Shown piece by piece: positions 34,373-64,000 of a stretch of 64,000 nt of DNA. The stretch comes from Nymphaea colorata. Taxonomy: Eukaryota; Streptophyta; Magnoliopsida; Nymphaeales; Nymphaeaceae. The DNA lies in assembly GCF_008831285.2 (NCBI RefSeq), contig NC_045145.1, positions 6,076,802 through 6,140,801 on the forward strand, in the 5' to 3' direction. The notes under the pieces are model-generated. The model saw only the letters and a list, made by a program, of their open reading frames with translations, made no database searches and was not told the origin of the DNA. Position 1 is the first letter of the stretch. Every line of letters starts with the position of its first letter. The position numbers and the translations under genes are program-made.

Positions 34373-36180
34373 TTGAATCAAATCATGTCGGTGCTTCAAC
34401 CTATGATCAAGGTGTCGAATCTCAGAGCACTAGCAACAATGGCATCCGCCTCCAATACTCCCGGTATGTTTCCTTGGCTTTTAGATTCTGGCGCCTCTTT
34501 TAATATGACACCAAATATATCAGTTTTGACCAATTTTGAACAAGCAATAAAAGAATCCAATGTAGTTACCGTCGATGGAACATTTTTGAATGTTAAGGGG
34601 ATTGGGGATTTTGAAAAGGAATTTAGAAAACAAAAGTTCTTTGTTCCAAAAGTTAGTTATGTTCCTATACTTAATCTTAACTTACTTTTCGTATCTCAAA
34701 TTTCATATATTGGTTTTGACATTGTTTTCTCATCAAATAAATGTTTGGTACAAGATCAACAAACCGGGAGATTGATTGGGGAAGGTTTTAGAAAAGAAGA
34801 CCTTTACTACATGGACAATTTATGTATCCCCAAGGAAAAGTTTTGTCACTATGTGAAAAATATAGATATCAATGTTTGACATCAAAGATTAGGTCATCTA
34901 AACATTAGAAAATTGTCTATAATGAGTCCTACCAAGGATGTTTGTATTGAGAATTTCAAATGTAATGATTGTATACATGGAAAAATGAAATCCTCATCTT
35001 TTGGACAAAGAAACTTCTTTTCATCTTTTCCTTTTGAACTTGTTCATTCTGATGTGTGGGGACCCTCTCCTATCATGTCAAAAGGAATGCAATCATATTA
35101 TGTGATATTTGTTGATGATTTCACTAGATATTGTTGGATATATTTCTTAAGATACAAATATGAGGTTTTTGACATGTTCAAAAATTTTCACAACTTAGTT
35201 CAAACACAGTTTAATGCTAAATTAAAAATTCTAAGGACTGATTCTGAAGGAGAATACATTTCAAATAAGTTCAAAAAATATTTAAAAAACTATGGAATAG
35301 TCCATCAAAAAACTTGTTCAAGAATACATCAACAAAATGGACTTTTCTGAAAAAAAAACATAGGCACATGATTGAAACAATTAGAATTCTTCTTATTGTC
35401 AAAAATGTGCCTAAAAACTTTTGGTCCAAAACAGCCCTAGCCTCTATATATCTCATAAATAGAATGCCTTCAAAAGCTTTAAATAATACAACCCCTTTTG
35501 AAAAATTATTCAAATATAAACCTGATTTCAAAAGGCTTCGTGTTTTTTGTTGCAAATGTTTTGTTCTTAATGACAAAAATGATAAACTAAGTTCAAAAGT
35601 TATTGAGTATGTTTTCATTGGTTATTCTGAAGCACAAAAAGGGTACAAATGTTATGACTCAGTCAAAGACAAGATTATAGTTTCAAGAAATGTAAAGTTT
35701 TGTGAAGACGAAAATGGATTCAAAACTTGTAGAGAATCACAACACAACAATGACTATTCCTTTTTATTTAAGTATTCATCTCAAAGTGATGATGAAATGC
35801 ATGATGTTGATGATAATGATAATGATAGTGGAGTAGCCAAGGATATAATCACATATCATAGAAGAAACCGGCAACATGATGTTGGTGAAGGAGAGCATCA
35901 TGAGACTATTGATCTCCAACCAACTCCACAAAGTAAAGAAAACCTTAGAAGATCCACTAGAAATGTAAGACAATTCAATAGGTTTGTGTCATATGAGACT
36001 TTTACCCCAACTCATAGAGCTAGAATTAATGCTATTCACTCTCACTTTGAACCTTCTACTTTAAGCCTTCAAATATATTGGAATAATGTCATGTTAGAAG
36101 AATTAGAAGCCTTGAGAAAATCCCAAACTTGGGAAATACAAGACTTACCTATAGGAAAAAAGACTATTGGATGCAAGTGA
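34373..36180 (+). pseudogene. Copia D protease, gag-pre-integrase and integrase
   Basis: The protease active site appears as LLDSGASFNMT near 34483-34510. A TGA at 34877-34879 falls where Trp precedes HQRLGHLN. The integrase shows DVWGPSPI, VIFVDDFTRY, LRTDSEGEY and HQQNG, then a frame change at about 35345 and continuation as MIETIRILL...WSKTALASIYLINRMPS. The end at 36178-36180 is a TGA where GCKWVYK is expected. Confidence 0.88.
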
Positions 36181-37559
36181 GTTTACAAGGTGAAGACTAT
36201 AAGTGATGAATCTCCAGAAAGATATAAGGCGAGACTTGTTGCAAAAAGTTATACACAAGAATATAGTACTGACTATGAGGAAACTTTTGCCCCTGCAGCT
36301 AGAATGACTACTGCTAGGACTCTTATTGTTTTAGCATACATTAAAAACTGGAACATCTATCAAATGGATGTTAAAAATGTATTTTTAAATAGAGATCTTA
36401 TGGAAGAAGTTTATATGGAAGTACCATCTGGTTTGTCTATTCTACAAGGAAAAGTTCTTAGACTTAAGAAGGCTCTTTATGGCCTCAAACAAGCACCTAA
36501 AGTTTGGTTTGACGTTTTAACTTTGTTATTTCTTATTATGGATTTCATTCATGTTTAACTCACACTGCCTTGTTTGTTAAGAATACTATTACAGGTATCA
36601 TAATCCTCCTATTGTATGTTAACGACATGATCATTACAGGTAGTAGTAAGGAAGGTATTAAAGAATGTAAGAGATTATTATAGAAAACTTTTGAAATGAA
36701 AAATTTAGGTTTTCTAACATATTTCTTGGGTATTGAGGTTGCATATTTTACTAGAGGATATTTTTTGTCACAAACTAAGTTTGCTGCAGAGATCATTGTT
36801 AAATCAAGCATAACAGATGATAAGGTCATAGAAACTCCTGAAGTAGTAGGAAACAAAATGAAGATTGATGATGGAGTTCCTCTTACCAATCTCACTCTTT
36901 ATCGACAGCTTGTGGGCTCCTTAATGTATCTTAGCATCACTCGGCCTGATATTGCTCATGCAGTTCATACTATGAGTCAATTTCAACATGCTCCATCAAC
37001 CGTTCATATGAGAGTAGTTCATCGTATCATTAGATACATTAAGGGAACAATAAATAAGCGAGTATTTATGTCTTCCTCTTCCTCCTTAAATTTGATTGTT
37101 TATACTGATGCTGATTTGGAAGGAGATCCAAATAATAGACACTCAACTACTAGCTTTTGTGTTTTTTTAGGGGAATCACTCATCTCATGGAAGTGCAAGA
37201 AACAACAGAAAGTCTCCCTATCCTCTACTGAAGCTGAATATCGAGCCATGACTACTACAACTATGGAAATTGTCTGGCTTCATCAAATGCTTCTTGATAT
37301 GGGAACAAGAATTGAAGAACCCACAGATTTGTACTATGACAACAAGAGTTCTATCTACATTGCCAAGAATCAAACATTTCATGAACGAACAAAGCATATA
37401 GAGATGGATTGTCACTATGTTCGTTAAGAATTTTTGAAGAAGACTATCAAGCTCTCATATGTCTCCTCCGAGTTCCAACTGGCTAACTTCTTCACCAAGC
37501 CTCTATGTTCTCCCACATTCAACTTTCTTTTAGATAAACTTTCGGTGATAGTACTGTAA
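36181..37559 (+). pseudogene. Copia D reverse transcriptase and RNase H
   Basis: RT starts YKARLVAKSYTQEY (36190-36558), shifts frame near 36550, and its catalytic motif reads YVND at 36615-36626 in place of YVDD, so the active site is lost. RNase H (36696-37427) has YTDADLEGDP, SWKCKKQQKVSLSSTEAEY and KHIEMDCHYVR. A TAA at 37425-37427 interrupts before the true end at 37557-37559. Confidence 0.9.
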
Positions 37560-37572
37560 GTTTAAGGGGGGC
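37560..37572 (+). other. Polypurine tract of copia D
   Basis: TTTAAGGGGGGC lies between the pol stop and the TGTTGAG start of the 3' LTR. Confidence 0.82.
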
Positions 37573-37960
37573 TGTTGAGAAATAAGATCTCATAGTGATA
37601 TTGTAACTAGGTTTTTAGCTTGGGTATTTTATATTTTATTTTCTTTTTCTTTTCTTTTGCATTTTACTTTTTTTTCTTTTATTTTATTTTCTTTTCTTTT
37701 TGCCCTCCTCAATCAAGCCGTTGGAGGTTCCAACGGCTCACAAAAGAGTTGTTTGAACTCCCAACGGTTAGAACCACTCTTTATTTAGCCTCTTCTTCTT
37801 TCTTGTCTCTTGTATATATATTTTAGCAATCTCTTGTATTATGTATGTTGTTTTACAAAGCCATTAAGTATTCATTCAATAAGATTAATATTTTTTCAAG
37901 TGGCCTTAGTGCTTTTTTCTATCATATTCTTCTTTAATGACTATTATAGTCACATTTATA
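37573..37960 (+). repeat. 3' LTR of copia D (388 bp)
   Basis: It is highly similar to the 5' LTR, with scattered substitutions and about 31 additional bases near 37735-37765. It ends CACATTTATA, followed at once by the ATGAT duplication. Confidence 0.92.
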
Positions 37961-37965
37961 ATGAT

Positions 37966-38357
37966 ACCTTGAAATCATAATCCTTCAAGTATTCAATTCA
38001 TCTTCTTTGCCTCAAATTGAGATCTTTTTTAGAGAATATGTACTTTAATTACTAGTGGCCCGTAAAAACCTCAAATATTGTCTCATAGAGATAGTGTCTT
38101 CATATCTTTAGTGCAAACACTACCGCTCCCAATTCCAAATCATAAGTGGGATAATGTTTCTCATGCTTCAACTGTCTTGATGCATAAGCTACTACATGAC
38201 CATGTTGCATCAATACAGAACCATAACTGATTCCCGATGCATCGGTATACACCACAAATCCATAATGACCTGGAAGTGTCAAAATAGGGACGGTGGTAAG
38301 TTTGTCCTTCAAAGTTTGGAAATTCTTTTCACACTTCTCATTCCAAACAAACTTCAC
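37966..38357 (-). pseudogene. Element C RNase H, split by copia D
   Basis: The frame at 38100-38357 encodes [16 protein letters not shown] and [19 protein letters not shown], the gypsy RNase H catalytic segments. Lower down the frame is broken and then interrupted at ATGAT by D; the continuation VSYNPGKVNIAVDALSRH is at about 32640-32700. Confidence 0.88.
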
Positions 38358-39093
38358 TCCTTTTCTTAATAGCTAAGCCATTGGCATAACTATTTTCGAA
38401 AAGTCTTGTATAAACCTGATAGTATCCTACTAATCCTAAAAAGCTTCTAACTTCAGTTATGTTGCATAGCATCCTCCAGTCCTGTACAGCAGACACCTTA
38501 GACGGATCTATGGAAACTCCATCTTTTGAGATCACATGACCAATGAAGTTTAATTTCTCTAGCCAAAATTCACATTTTGAGTACTTGGCATATAACTTAT
38601 GCTTGCGCAAAATACCTAACACACTCCTTAAGTGATCTTTGTGCTCTACCTCGCTATATAAGTACACCAAAATATCATCCATAAAAACAATAACAGAGTG
38701 ATCCAAGTAGACTTGAAAAACCTGATTCATGAGGTCCATAAATGTTGCGCGAACATTGGTCAACCCAAAAGGCATGATCCTAAATTCATAGTACTCATAT
38801 CTAGTACGAAAAACAGTCTTACCAACATTTTTCTCCTGTATCAAGAGTTGATGATAACATGTCCTCAAATCGATCTTAGATAATACATTTGCATTCTTGA
38901 GTTGATCAAACAAGTCTTTAATTATAGAAAGTAGATACTTATTCTTAATGGTGACTTGATTCAACATGTAGTAATCTATACACAAGCACATCGTTCCATC
39001 CTTCTTTTTAACAAACAATATGAGTGCTCCCCAATGTGACACACTAGGTCGAATGAAGCCCTTATCTAAGAGCTTTTGCAATTGTTTCTTCAA
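38338..39093 (-). pseudogene. Element C reverse transcriptase
   Basis: A 251-codon frame runs from [14 protein letters not shown] through [18 protein letters not shown] and the catalytic VFMDDILVY to GLVGYY. Substitutions at conserved places (CIDYYMLN for CVDYRALN) and the frame loss at about 38345 show decay. RT identity is secure. Confidence 0.92.
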
Positions 39094-39147
39094 TTCTTAT
39101 AACTCTGTCGGTGTCATATGGTATGGTGTCTTAGAAATCAGAGCTCT

Positions 39148-39540
39148 CTATGGTAACAACTCTATCTTAAATTCAAGTTCTCGTGTTGGAGGCAAACTCG
39201 ATAGCTCGTTAGGGAACACATCAGAGTACTCACTCACAATGGCAACATCTTGTAACTTCACCGGCTCAATCTCACTGGTTGATTGCCACCACCATTTGGC
39301 ATCATCTTTTAATAAATAAGAGGTATAATTCACTTTGTCTCCTTCTGACATCTTCAGAAGCTCAAAGATACGCTCTACTTCTTCAATCCATTCTTCTGCC
39401 TTGTCTGGGCTACCATCTCCCATAAAGACAGGCAACTGCGTTGACATAAATTGCTTGAATGACACCGAGGTTACCTTCTCCTTAGGTGGTGCAGTGGTGT
39501 CTCCTGTAGGAGAAGCATGGTTCCTCTGATTACTAACCAT
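39148..39540 (-). pseudogene. Element C gag fused in frame to pol by an internal deletion
   Basis: One 130-codon frame begins with gag (MVSNQRNHASP, PVFMGDGSPDKAEEWIEEVE, DDAKWWWQST) and passes without a stop into the pol linker VSEYSDVFPNELSSLPPTRE, which normally follows the protease. The rest of gag, the zinc knuckle and the whole protease are missing at about 39240-39270. As an in-frame join, this may be an old deletion derivative rather than random decay. Confidence 0.82.
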
Positions 39541-39995
39541 CGACTATATTATGGAGGTCAGTATCTGCAAAGTTGTCAGCAGTATAGTCTGCTGATCCAC
39601 AGATGGAGTCTGCCTCGGTGGGGTTTGGGCACCCACACTAGTTTGGGCGTATAGTTGCCCTGACATACTATCATCCAATGGGGTATGCACATCTGAATGG
39701 GCCGAACTTGGCTCTCTTTGTGCCTCTGTAATGGCCCACGTCGCTTCTTACCCTTACGTTAGTACTCCATCTATACAAATAAGAAACCCTCATTCTTATT
39801 ACAAAGTCTGAGACAATTTTTACAAGTTTCATTTGCAAAGATGCATCACAATCATCATGACATCAGTTCATCACATACGTATATATCATAGTAAAATCAA
39901 AACTTCAATAAAAGCTAACTCCAATAGCACGTACTTGAGCAACATGACTTCACAAATAGACTTTAACTCACATCCATAGTGGGGTTTTGTCATAC
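39541..39995 (-). other. Element C untranslated leader / gag start region
   Basis: The 455 bases between the primer site and the gag-pol frame show no sustained frame. This is the usual place of the retrotransposon leader and the gag N-terminus. Confidence 0.6.
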
Positions 39996-40006
39996 CTCTG
40001 GTACCA
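39996..40006 (-). other. Primer binding site of element C
   Basis: The minus strand reads TGGTACCAGAG, one base from the tRNA-Met complement TGGTATCAGAG, and is followed by GTATGAC. Four bases separate it from the 5' LTR. Confidence 0.75.
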
Positions 40007-40010
40007 AAGC

Positions 40011-40972
40011 TGCCACACCCCAACCCTTTGACCCTCAAATAATTTTTTTTTCGTTAAAACATAAAAACATTGAGGTGCGATGACACAACAATTCAAAAGA
40101 AAAGAAGCTATGTAATTCAAAGACAATGGGACAAACCTTCCATTATATAAATAATTCATGTTCATACAAAATCACTTCACACTTCTTGATAACCCATATG
40201 ACAAAAATGCCTCAAAACTACAATATTGATGCCTAACAAGAATAAGACATCAATAAGACCAAAACAAGATGTGTCGACATTACAATAGACCCAAAACCTC
40301 CTCCGGAGGATGTGAGTAGAGTCATCTGATCAACCTGTTGCTCTGGATCCGCCAAAACCTAAAAAAGAAAATCAATAGAAGGCTTAGCTTTTGCAGTATG
40401 GAAACATCCCAGATAATCCCCTAACCCTCTTAAGTAAGGCCCAAATCTAGGATAAACAATTACGAAAGCAAATCACTATTATGTCGTGATTGGGTATAAA
40501 TGACTTGACAAAAAGACCCCTTACATATACCACGACATGTAAAGGTTACTCAATGACCATGCCTAACACATTCAATAGTCATATGCACTTCATTCATAAA
40601 TACAACATTCACATTCACTTTATTAATTTTTTTTTCATTTACATTAGTTTTAGTGAATTGATAGTTCCTATGGGTGCAAACACAGGCATGTGCATACCAC
40701 AGACGATCTATAGTTGGGAGACAACCCTGTGGTGGCCCGAAATAATATAAATCCATTCACATTGCAGCGGTAGGGCACGCGTCCATGGATGTGTGAATTC
40801 TAAGGAGAGTTACTCGGCCTTCTTTAGGACACCCAGTTTGGGAAGGCAGGAGCCCAACGCCTCAAGCACATCACACAACAGTACCTTGGGGCCTTGCACC
40901 ACCTGCGCTCCAAGCAAGCGAGACCAGTGGTGAAGGCAGGACATCTCCCAAACACATTGCCACAACCCACTA
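40011..40972 (-). repeat. Truncated 5' LTR of element C (about 960 bp)
   Basis: It starts TGCCACACCCCAACCC, with one base changed in the terminal TGTCACA, and matches 27917-28890 closely. It stops at CAACCCACTAG, exactly where repeat R begins; the remaining ~2.2 kb of LTR is gone. Confidence 0.88.
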
Positions 40973-43068
40973 GGCTCGATGCTTCTTTGGTACGAAATTT
41001 TCCTTGCTGGTGAAGAGAGGTTTACATTGGCCCTAGTCCTCCTTGTAAGGTGCATTGGGAACAGAAGGGTGCGAGGGCAAGGGGCACGCGGTGGTCCCTC
41101 CTTAGAAGTCGTTAGGGATTGTAGCTAGCTAGCGACTCCAAGTATTTTGGTTGTTGGGGGAATGATGAAGTGGGCCCTCCTCCTTGAAGCACGGCAAGGG
41201 GGGTTGCCTTAATGGGAGCGGTTAGGGTTAGCCCGCGTGTGGGAGCTCCTCCAAAATCGGCTGGCATCCCCTTCCTTTTTGGATGATGACGTGTGAGGGG
41301 CCCTCCTATTATGGTGTCTAGAGGTTGCCTTTTTGGAATGTGGCAACCACCATGTTTCTTCTTCAAAACTGCCGCTATCTCCTTGCCTTTTAGAGAGCAC
41401 GAACTTGGGCGGTGTCACGTCCACATTCAATAAGCAGTTTCCTTCCTTGTAGGCATTCTTTCCCTCGATGATGGCCACGTGGGAAAGAGAGAGTAATTGC
41501 TGTTGAGGTGGCATACGTTGGTGGCGCCTCTTTCCAAAATGATCAACGAAATTAAGGGAAACCATCACCGGGGCTAAGTTCAGCGAGACAAGCCCTATTT
41601 TGCTGTCGTGGCTACGATCCTCCGGCTGATTGCTACAACTCCTCTGTTTGAACCCCAATCGGGCCCAAAATTGATCATGTCGTGTATATCACTAGGACGG
41701 TTCACGTGGGATAGGTTTTGGTCTGTGATCAGCCTTAAACTGATGTAGATCTGCCTCCAATCAGCCGCCTAGCTTGTGGCTTCAATCCATTTGATTGAGT
41801 GCTATCGGATGTCCAGATGTCGTCGTTATTGCAGTGGATATCTCCAAAACCTCATCACCACATGGGATAGTGGAATGAGCATTTGATGGTGAACAAGAAG
41901 GGAGGGTGAACCTACATGGCCTTCCGATTGAAGCAAACTGATGATGAACTCCCGTCCAAAAGGATGGTTGATTCCACCAATTTAATTCCACCATTTAACT
42001 TGATAAATTCAAGATCTCGGTCCTAATCCCAACCTTCACCTTTGATGGTCATCCTCGGACAACTCAAAAGTATTCCAGTGGGGTTGTTGCCTTCATCTAC
42101 CCGAAACCAACCCTAAAAGGAAGTACTGTGGAGATAACCAGATACTTGCCCTAGTCTAGGGTCGCCAGTCGTCGAAGCCACTTGGGGAAGCCCACACCAG
42201 AACCATGAGCGGAGATCTCCTAAGCTGCTGTCCCGTGCGTCGATTCCAGCCTCTAAACTCCTCCGAGATTGAGGAGAATGCACTGATAGTCGACTTAGAT
42301 CTTGCTGGTTGGGAAAACGTAGGGTTGAGGATGCGTGAGTGGTTGCCCGCAGCCGCTCCTCGCTGTCGTCAAGCCTTGATCCATCTGGCCGTGGAAAAGA
42401 AGGGAGTTTAGCCAAGAGAGAAGAAGAACAAGAGGAGGCCGTTAGTTTGCAAGAGGTTTTCCAGTACCGGTAGGAGTCGAGAAGAGAGAGAAGGAGGCAA
42501 GAGAACAAAAACTTAATTCTTCATTCCATGATCAAAAGCTAGGGTTTCCCCTTAAGCACATAGTTTAAATAGTCTTAGGGTTGTCTCGGTTCATTTAAAG
42601 TCCTGAACCGAGACACACACAACTTAAAACAAAAGAATATAAAATGAAAGACTGAGACGTGTCTGTCTCAGTTGCTCAAGAGTCTCGGACCTTGGGGGTC
42701 CGAGGGGTACTTGTTTGGGTGCCGCCTAGACTCGGTCTTCTAGCTGTAGTGCGGCCTCACCCCCCTAGGTGAGCCCTAGGTGCTGGGTTCAGCCGGGGAA
42801 CTTGCCTAGGTTTGCCCTAGGTTGCCTTGTTTTTCTTAGGGTCGGACACAACACTCAGGCTGACTTGGTCTAAATTGAGTCTAGGTCCATCTTCATCGCC
42901 CTGGCCTCCCTGCTCAGCCTCGCTTAGACGCTGGCCATCCCTTTCTGTCTTGCCCTGGGCACTAACTTCCTTCGACCCCAAGCCTGCCACAGCCTTCTCT
43001 CCACCAAACTTGACACACGCGCCAACATTTCCGTCCACCGCGTTAGCCTCCCTAAGTGCCTCGACGCC
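40971..43068 (-). repeat. Repeat R, right copy (about 2.1 kb), LTR-like
   Basis: It matches 22348-24473 over its full length in the same orientation. It holds the TATTTAAA box on the minus strand (42564-42571), followed by AAACCCTAGC and a CT-rich leader. It abuts the truncated C LTR on the left. Beyond 43068 the sequence continues GC-rich to about 43300 without a counterpart in the left copy, perhaps more of the same element's U3. Confidence 0.7.
41209..41658 (-). other. Unrecognised reading frame of repeat R, right copy
   Basis: It starts MGFKQRSCSNQPEDRS and keeps NFVDHFGKR and HQRMPPQQQLLSLSH in common with the frame at 22634-23062. After about residue 82 it is shifted relative to the left copy; the continuation KKKHGGCHIPKRQP is found in the frame at 41112-41366. 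Function unknown. Confidence 0.3.
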
Positions 43069-43840
43069 TTCGGCGGCTAACTTCCTCACTGGTGCTGGCT
43101 GCCTTCGACGCAACTGGCTGCACTCGGCCACACTGTCGGCTAGCCTCGGCGGTACCGACTATGCTTTGGGCAAGTTCCCTAAACTCATCTCATATAGGGT
43201 ACTGCAACCCCTCGAAGCCTCGACGTGGCATAGTATTGGCAAACACGTTCAGTGAACTTTCAGACAAGTGATCACGTGTCCCGCTCTTTAACGAGTGTTC
43301 AATCTTAACCCAGCAACATCACTGCACCAATTATATTAGTTTCTGTTTCTTCGTTTAAAAATAAGCGTAAATTAATTTAGAAGACAGGACAGCACATTCC
43401 TATCTTGGTATTACTTTTAAATTTAAGGGCATGTAACTTTGTAGGATAAGAAAACAAAAATTTATGTAGACAAGGCACCTAAGTTTTAAAAAAATAAAAA
43501 ATCTGCCACTAAATATTACAATTTATTTTTTGACTCCGGTAAAATTTTTAAAATTATATTAACGCCTTTTAGAAAAAAAAAGCCTTAACCCTGATGCCGG
43601 TGTCATATGGGAAAAGCTTATGAAGAAGGGCTCGAGAATCCGGAGCTTTTAACGTGTCCTATCTCTCCAAGAAAAGGACGGCCAAGGATTTCAGGGGGCA
43701 AATGAGTCGGTTCGGGAAAAGATCCAAACTGAATTGGCCCGTGGAGCAGTACACTTGCACGGGAAGTAAGCAGCGACATTTTAGTAAAATTTCTCACTAG
43801 CGAGGGGTTCTGCCGCGATGTCCGCAGTTCCAAGGTGCGC
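43069..43840. other. Intergenic stretch upstream of BIG
   Basis: The first ~230 bases are GC-rich and may be the outer part of the R element (including GGACACGTGATCACTTG-like sequence on the minus strand). From about 43320 the DNA becomes AT-rich, then GC-balanced toward the gene. No coding sequence is seen. The BIG promoter must lie here. Confidence 0.55.
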
Positions 43841-43846
43841 TATAAA
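43841..43846 (+). promoter_or_regulatory. Candidate TATA box of BIG
   Basis: TATAAA lies 147-152 bases before the BIG start codon, giving a predicted 5' leader of about 120 bases. No transcript evidence is available, so the start site is inferred. Confidence 0.5.
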
Positions 43847-43957
43847 CGTGAAGTGGTTTCGCTTCAGATCTTCTGTTGCAGATTTTCCTTTCTTCTTCCC
43901 TTCGTTTCCGGCCTCCGACGAATCGATACAGCAATTAGGGTTTCGACTTCCTTCTGT

Positions 43958-43966
43958 ATGTGTTGA
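43958..43966 (+). promoter_or_regulatory. Two-codon upstream ORF in the BIG leader
   Basis: ATG TGT TGA lies in the predicted leader, ending 26 bases before the BIG ATG at 43993. If the leader begins downstream of the TATA box at 43841, scanning ribosomes would meet it first. Such minimal uORFs can lower translation of the main frame; an effect here is inference. Confidence 0.45.
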
Positions 43967-43992
43967 TTGGAAGACCTCCGCGTCTCGGAGCC

Positions 43993-64000
<20,008 letters not shown>

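Larger units (their letters stand above)
32696..37965 (+). mobile_element. Copia element D, full length, nested in element C
   Basis: Two LTRs (32701-33062 and 37573-37960) bound the element, and ATGAT occurs at 32696-32700 and 37961-37965. Removing it with one ATGAT restores the RNase H reading of C (DYDFKVSYNPGKVN) on the minus strand. It carries a primer site, gag, protease, integrase, RT, RNase H and a polypurine tract, in copia order, all damaged. Confidence 0.95.
27917..40972 (-). mobile_element. Element C: Del/Tekay-type chromovirus, minus strand, interrupted by copia D
   Basis: On the minus strand C runs: truncated 5' LTR (40972-40011), primer site, gag-pol, 3' LTR (31067-27917). The chromodomain, the EFAYNSSYHSS / ALYGRPCRSPTCW integrase motifs and the TTTCGAGGACGAAA plus AAGGAGGGTAGGA end are typical of the Del/Tekay clade. 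It lies inside B's gag. Copia D (32701-37960) lies inside its RNase H. It is non-autonomous because gag and protease are mostly deleted. Confidence 0.92.

Noticed and set aside
43960-43992. N-terminal extension of BIG in frame from a GTG at 43960
   Set aside because: Non-ATG start with no support; the ATG at 43993 has a good context.

Overview
The window is nuclear DNA from a flowering plant. About the first 43 kb is a transposable-element graveyard of LTR retrotransposons nested in one another. The last 20 kb holds most of one very large, apparently intact host gene: the plant BIG/UBR4 orthologue (auxin-transport/N-degron protein BIG), with GT-AG introns and no frameshift or stop in the reconstructed exons. 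No bacterial, organellar, RNA-gene or CRISPR features were seen.

Layout. 1-2817: 3' part of a Ty1/copia element (plus strand), with pol decayed by three in-frame TGA codons and ending in a polypurine tract and a 193-bp LTR. 2818-7224: AT-rich DNA with no convincing gene and only weak LTR or promoter-like signals. 7225-8955: about 15 diverged copies of a ~112-bp tandem repeat. 8955-13867: degenerate Ty3/gypsy element A (minus strand: gag, protease, RT/RNase H, integrase, tRNA-Met primer site). 13868-20200: a second, diverged copy of the same family (A2), cut by a 4,043-bp non-coding insertion (TACCA duplication; itself carrying a hAT-like MITE) and by a 1,539-bp solo LTR (AGAGG duplication). 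20200-22347: unassigned.

22348-43068 is a nest bounded by two direct copies of a ~2.1-kb repeat 'R'. Inside it, gypsy element B (minus) is interrupted in gag by element C, a Del/Tekay-type chromovirus (minus). C is in turn interrupted in RNase H by a full-length Ty1/copia element D (plus; both LTRs and ATGAT duplications present). Order of events: B, then C into B, then D into C. C carries an in-frame gag-pol internal deletion and its 5' LTR is truncated against the right-hand R copy.

43069-64000: a short intergenic stretch with a TATA box, a two-codon upstream ORF, and then BIG: 13 exons visible, about 4,805 residues, running off the right end. The protein shows the acidic linker, UBR box, a propeller-like region, ZZ zinc finger, Cys-rich UBR4-family region and the C-terminal Cys/His module of the UBR4 E3 family. 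The transposons do not enter the gene; the last recognised repeat ends about 0.8 kb before the BIG TATA box.

No new cellular system is evident. The best candidates for new description are the ~112-bp array with inverted arms, the unclassified 4-kb insertion, the paired R repeats with a shared unrecognised reading frame, and the short uORF on BIG.
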